From NCBI GenBank assembly GCA_947652115.1, contig OX393570.1, positions 17,983,380-18,047,379 of the forward strand: a DNA stretch of 64,000 nt, written 5' to 3'. Origin of the DNA: Blastomussa wellsi (taxonomy: Eukaryota; Cnidaria; Anthozoa; Scleractinia; Plerogyridae). A program made the position numbers and the translations under genes. A model generated the notes under the pieces. That model was not told the origin of the DNA. It did not search any database and saw only the letters and a program-made list of their open reading frames with translations. This document shows, in pieces, positions 61,801-64,000 of the stretch (its first letter is position 1; every line of letters starts with the position of its first letter).

Positions 61801-63779
61801 TTTAATAATGCACATAAAACTAAAACGACACAACCATGTTTACATACTCTCATCTAAACACACCTATCGACCAATGAGAGCGCGCGTAGTATCTCAGTTA
61901 TTTTATAATTGCAAGTAGCAAATGCCTTGTACTTGTATGTAAACTTCCTAATTGAAAGTTTTTTTCTGTTTAGGCGTGGTGAAGAATTTGAGGTTACTCC
62001 AGCATCATCTGAACTGCTGTTTTACCCTGCAAGCAGAGTTGTAACCATCACAGGTTTGAGAACTTATTTATTTATTTGATTTGACATCCTCAATATTGAG
62101 ACGTGTGGTGGCTAATGGTTTATGCGTGCCTTGAGAATTGGATGGTCTTCATGGTTCCCACAGGCCTTGAAAAGCCCTTGAAAAAGCATCCACCCCTTGA
62201 AAGTCCGTGAAAATTGGAAAATTTACGTACGTCCTTGAAAAGTCCTTGAATTTTCCCCAGTAGTCCTAGAATCTTATAGAAAGCTCCTTGAATAAACAAA
62301 ACTTTATCAACACAACATTGTCTTGCGCAAAGAAAACGTTGAAAACTCAGATGTGAAACATCGCGTGAAACAGTACCTGGCCCCTTTGAACTCTCACAGT
62401 GCGTCTCTCTCACCCAGAAGAATAAATGAATCCCTGTGAATTGTTTGGACAACCTATCAAAATTTCCAGTTCAGTACTGCTGTGCCTGCTTTTGCAGGTG
62501 TGCACTATAGCAAACCTGCAGCTTGAGTTTCCTTTAAAACAACAACAACAACAACAACAACAACTTTATTTGTACCCTTTGTTAGATGACTGTCCGGCAG
62601 CATGGGTCGAGTTTGAAGGAAGAAAAGGAGTGTTCATTGAGGGGAAAGTCGCCCCTCCCCTCAGCGGTGTTCAGATTGTCATTTCATCAGGTGGCGAGAA
62701 GCCGATCGCTGACATCACTGTAGAAACTGACAGCAATGGAAAGTATAGGTCAGTTTCTTTATACCTTTAAGATTTCTTAGCGATTACAATTAAATTGTAC
62801 CAGAATTACCATTATACGCTGACACTAACTGTTTTCACTTTACTGTGACAGGGTGGGTCCTCTGCATGGAGGCATTGAATACTCACTGGTGAGTGCTGTG
62901 GAGTGATTGATCATCAACAAGCTTTTCGTGACTGATTAATTAGGAATGTTATCATAGGATTAGCAAAAGCACACTTAAAAACAGGTTTTCTGTAGACGAT
63001 TGAAAAACACTGATTTCAGGTTGAGGTAAACTTTTTTTCTCGAAGTGACAAAACTAGCGTTCACGTCAGCGTGGTCCCAAAGCTGACTGTATACCCCTGT
63101 AATTGTTATTACCATTAATGTCCTAAAAAGGTCTAACGGAAAAGGAATTTAGCCATCCCTCAACACCTTAAAATGTCAATTCGAATCAATCCTGCACAAA
63201 TTAACGCTTCTATTCGTAAATGACACTGTTTTACAATTATACGCCAAAAACGGGTGGGGAGATGTGAGAACCTCTATTAATCAAGCGCGATGGCCGTAGT
63301 GGACGAATCAATATCTGCCCTAGGTCTTGACAGTACGCACTGAGCGCACGGAAAAAAATGTTTGTTTTTCTGTTTAGCTGACAGTAATATAATGCGGCTA
63401 TTCACTGCGATGATCATTGTTCACTTTCATCTACACCCACAGTTCATATATGAATTATTTCATATACTTTACGTCACTTCACTCCTCGCGGGAAACTGTG
63501 AACTCAATAAATTGACCTCGCTCCGATCCCCATGTGTGGCTTCATAGCTCAGTTGGTATAGCATCGCACCGGTATCGCGGCATCTGCAGTTCATATATCA
63601 ATCATTTCATATACTTTACGTCAATGCGGTTATTGTCGTTTAAGAGGTAAACATTATAAAATATTTTGTTGATCGTTTTGTGCATGTAGGCTGCAAGCAA
63701 AGAAGGTTTTGTACTCACTCCTGCAGCTGACAAGAGAGGTGATTTTCAAGCGCTGAAACTTGGGCAAATTGACATAGTG
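42014..63779 (+). CDS. NOMO1: NOMO (nodal modulator / BOS-complex subunit), 27 exons, both ends missing
   Basis: Exons: <42014-42054, 42944-42989, 43325-43425, 44853-44916, 45004-45043, 45753-45825, 46777-46854, 47032-47106, 47587-47733, 48942-49031, 49588-49641, 49836-49949, 51030-51115, 51683-51737, 52205-52330, 54022-54163, 55572-55645, 55744-55795, 56481-56617, 57644-57728, 58463-58526, 60195-60293, 60822-60962, 61974-62053, 62586-62748, 62852-62888, 63690-63779. All junctions are AG/GT and stay in phase. Landmarks: NNGYFLIPLYDKG, GTFVLKIEPPIGWSF, CSKGEDINFIFTGFTLSGK, and many repeats of the type SG.V.....PI..V.V...G...T.. of carboxypeptidase-regulatory-like/Ig-like folds. Known family role: large ER-lumen type I membrane protein acting with nicalin and TMEM147 at the translocon. 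The gap hides the first exon, and the C-terminus lies beyond the window. Confidence 0.9.
42128..42428 (-). repeat. tRNA-derived SINE, minus orientation, in NOMO intron
   Basis: Same family as 5780-6041: AGCGACTAGGAATATTTCTA, a C-rich run, GTACCCATTTA, CACCTGGGTGGAGAGAGGC, then GCCAGGGCTCGTAC (B-box region). Confidence 0.65.
43029..43240 (+). other. Unrecognised open stretch in NOMO intron
   Basis: About 60 open codons with no family I know. They sit between two in-phase NOMO exons that join directly (phase 1), so this stretch is not needed for the gene. Probably a repeat fragment. Confidence 0.25.
43744..43889. mobile_element. 146-bp foldback MITE (CCGGTTGTTCAAAG)
   Basis: Ends CCCGGTTGTTCAAAG and CTTTGAACAACCGGG. 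Inner blocks TATCCACTGGATA repeat in both orientations. Confidence 0.85.
44216..44401. mobile_element. 186-bp foldback MITE
   Basis: Ends TATAGACCCTTTTCATAAAT and ATTTATGAAAAGGGTCTATA are perfect inverses; GGCTGCCAAT/ATTGGCAGCC also pair. Confidence 0.88.
45950..46455. mobile_element. Foldback MITE interrupted by a second MITE
   Basis: Outer ends (ACACGAGAGACAGTGTTTCG and its near inverse at 46417-46453) pair. The inner TCACATTTCCAAACACC/GGTGTTTGGAAATGTGA also pair once the insert at 45971-46331 is disregarded. A related element starts near 47760. Confidence 0.7.
45971..46331. mobile_element. 361-bp MITE with 9-bp target duplication (MULE-like)
   Basis: Terminal repeats GACAGGGCGGAAAAACG/CGTTTTTCCGCCCTGTC, flanked by TGTTTCGTC at 45962-45970 and 46332-46340. 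Nine-bp duplications are typical of Mutator-like elements. Confidence 0.75.
47323..47544. mobile_element. About 222-bp foldback MITE
   Basis: Ends GATAGACCTATTCGGCTAAC and GTTAGCCGGATTGGTCTAT; inner arms CAATTCAG.TCATGTGATGAT and its inverse pair over most of their length. Confidence 0.8.
47745..47905. repeat. Second copy of the GAGACAGTGTTTC MITE family
   Basis: AGAGACAGTGTTTCAT, CCAAACACAGAGAAGAGAC and CTATCTCGAGTGTTTGATAT match the outer element at 45950-46455 without the insert. Confidence 0.55.
47906..48941. other. NOMO intron, nothing recognised
   Basis: AT-rich intron with no exon, gene or repeat boundary that I can support. Confidence 0.4.
50032..50455. mobile_element. About 424-bp foldback MITE
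   Basis: Left TTAAAGTGCACCTA...TTTGAAACGCATTGCACCTTTC is the inverse of right GAAAGGTGCAATGCGTTTCAAA...TAGGTGCACTTTAA, extending inward through TTACCAAATTCTG and TGTTCCATGAC. Confidence 0.85.
50748..51000 (+). repeat. tRNA-derived SINE in NOMO intron
   Basis: tRNA-like head with A box (AGTGGCTTATGGCGCTGG) and B box (GGTTCAAGGG), a second GAGTTCAAATCC block, a central GCCAACTGGTC..CCGGCCAGTTAGGG, and a tail CAGTGGCATGCCCGAAAACT. Confidence 0.7.
51949..52040 (-). repeat. Penelope-like end, second copy
   Basis: Shares TGTCAATTGGCCACCGTAAA and GAGCTGACGTTTCGAGCGTT with 14970-15035. On the minus strand the hammerhead-like layout has CCGACAA in the core, so it is expected to be inactive. Confidence 0.55.
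52897..53796. mobile_element. 900-bp PIF/Harbinger-like non-autonomous element
   Basis: Terminal repeats GGGGTCAATTTAATAAAGAA and its inverse, with further ACTTGTA-type subterminal inverted blocks. Contains a Myb/SANT-like coding remnant (see 53105-53428). No target duplication was found. Confidence 0.65.
53105..53428 (+). pseudogene. Myb/SANT-like DNA-binding remnant
   Basis: 107-codon open stretch. The part KRTKQEAWETICTQLNGVGA, then LRDFLWANIRHSRK, matches the trihelix/Myb-like pattern (KxxAWxxI...LRxxWxNxK) of Harbinger accessory proteins. Preceding residues are not family-like. Short, and probably not functional. Confidence 0.45.
54190..54432 (-). repeat. tRNA-derived SINE, minus orientation
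   Basis: Third good copy of the 5780/42128 family: GTAGCATGAAACGACTAGAA, GGGATACTAGTCCATCACAG, GTACCCATTTGTGCACCTGG, GGCTTGAACCCAGG. Confidence 0.65.
54433..55571. other. NOMO intron, nothing recognised
   Basis: Includes a Gly/Trp-biased, G-rich stretch at about 54480-54660 and AT-rich sequence beyond. No gene or repeat boundary found. Confidence 0.35.
56033..56396. mobile_element. 364-bp foldback MITE
   Basis: Left GATGGCATCAGAAATGGCAG...TAAGTGGTTTGAGTTAATGA is the inverse of right TCATTAACTCAAACCACTTA...CTGCCATTTCCGATGCCAT. Arms about 80 bp. Confidence 0.88.
56757..57275. repeat. Remnant of the 6972-8484 transposon family
   Basis: Ends in GGGAGGAGTATGGATATTTT, then CTGGAACTTCACA, equivalent to the right end of the 6972-8484 element. 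C-rich and GGAAATTCC blocks upstream also match. Confidence 0.45.
57290..57480 (-). mobile_element. Penelope-like end with hammerhead-like core, minus strand
   Basis: On the minus strand CTGATGA (57362-57356), a 4-bp stem II GGCT/AGCC with a 10-nt loop, and GAAA (57336-57333). Flanking CGTCACGCCAAAACGTCG and GATTGGTTGG resemble other cnidarian Penelope ends. Boundaries approximate. Confidence 0.4.
58560..58660. repeat. CAT/CAG-type trinucleotide microsatellite
   Basis: Interrupted runs of ATC/CAT with CAG units in a NOMO intron. Confidence 0.85.
58661..60194. other. NOMO intron, nothing recognised
   Basis: 1.5 kb with a TCTCTCTCGCTCTC low-complexity patch near 59460. The phrases GGCAGCTTGTTCTCGCTAGA (59263) and GGCAGCTAGTTCTCGCTACA (59751) suggest a duplicated repeat. 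No gene. Confidence 0.35.
61490..61560 (-). repeat. tRNA-like SINE head, minus orientation
   Basis: The reverse complement contains AGTGGCTCAGAGTACCC (A box) and GGTTCGAATCCTGTCGG (B box) at normal spacing. The acceptor ends do not pair well, so it is a tRNA-derived repeat rather than a tRNA gene. Confidence 0.5.
61632..61782. mobile_element. About 151-bp foldback MITE
   Basis: Ends AATAGAGGACTTTTTCCGT and ACGGAAAAAGTCCTCTATT; inner GGGAGAATT/AATTCTCCC pair. Confidence 0.8.
62536..62563. repeat. (CAA)n microsatellite
   Basis: About nine uninterrupted CAA units shortly before the NOMO exon at 62586. Confidence 0.9.
63441..63627 (+). repeat. tRNA-like fragment flanked by direct repeats
   Basis: CAGTTCATATAT.AAT.ATTTC, then ATATACTTTACGTCA, occurs at 63441-63480 and again at 63587-63625. 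Between them a tRNA-like head (CATAGCTCAGTTGGTATAGC) breaks off before any B box. Looks like a SINE fragment. Confidence 0.5.
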
Positions 63780-64000
63780 GTAAGAAGAATTCGAAATAAG
63801 ACATAAGAATAGTCGAATGTATCAAGTTTGAATAAGCAACATGGAAACCAATTAACAAATGAGTACTACGAGACTACAATGGACTACCATTCCATCAGGG
63901 GGGGAGTTGAAATACTCCTAGCCACGTAGTTCTAAAGAAATCGTTGACAAAGACCGGCTACTATGAGACAGTTGGATTTAACCCTTTGATCCCGTGGAAA

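Noticed and set aside
63538..63600. Possible tRNA gene (CATAGCTCAGTTGGTATAGC)
   Set aside because: No B box or acceptor pairing follows; the sequence breaks off into a direct repeat, so it is a SINE fragment.

Overview
The window looks like nuclear DNA of a cnidarian, most likely a coral or sea anemone. It has short exons with GT-AG introns, AT-rich introns crowded with small foldback elements, tRNA-derived SINEs and Penelope-like ends, and it carries a Maverick/Polinton virus-like element. The species call is an inference from gene content and repeat style; nothing in the sequence names it.

Layout. (1) About 292-11751, minus strand: the first twelve exons of a TXNDC16-like gene (ER-lumen thioredoxin-fold protein). 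Every junction keeps phase, and the gene runs off the left edge. (2) 12122-15549: repeat-rich spacer with foldback elements and Penelope-like retroelement fragments. (3) 15550-36249: a 5'-truncated, dead non-LTR retrotransposon flanked by a 22-bp target duplication, split by (4) 16619-35698, a 19,080-bp Polinton/Maverick (adintovirus-like) element with 5'-AG...CT-3' terminal inverted repeats and a 6-bp target duplication, TACAAG. (5) 36272-41813: spacer with tandem repeats, one apparently intronless PTB-domain gene (38204-38731) and G-rich runs. (6) 41814-42013: a 200-N assembly gap. (7) 42014-63779, plus strand: 27 in-phase exons of NOMO, an ER translocon-associated protein, whose first exon and 3' end are missing. 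Its introns are full of foldback elements.

The Polinton is the centrepiece. It has a near-complete virion-building set: double jelly-roll major capsid protein, penton-like protein, FtsK/HerA-type packaging ATPase, adenain-like cysteine protease, a Gly-Gly-rich pVI/pX-like virion protein, a zinc-ribbon protein, and a parvovirus-type phospholipase A2 protein. A collagen-tipped, phage-fibre-like protein is a candidate attachment fibre. Replication and integration genes are a protein-primed family B DNA polymerase and a chromodomain retroviral-type integrase. Likely regulatory or accessory genes are a VLTF3-like zinc-ribbon protein, a Bro-N protein with a repetitive insertion, a VRR-NUC nuclease, two small zinc-finger proteins and a two-helix membrane protein.

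The outer 100 bp or more of the two terminal repeats are identical by eye, so insertion looks recent. Three gene junctions are nevertheless offset in frame at poly-A runs (about 28263, 29276 and 30805). These could be true disablements, consensus errors in homopolymers, or recoding sites. Regulatory signals visible in the element include TATATAATATA-type boxes just before many start codons, five AGATAA motifs spaced exactly 10 bp apart in a divergent promoter, a perfect 38-bp palindrome before the polymerase gene, and a hairpin-bearing core within each terminal repeat.
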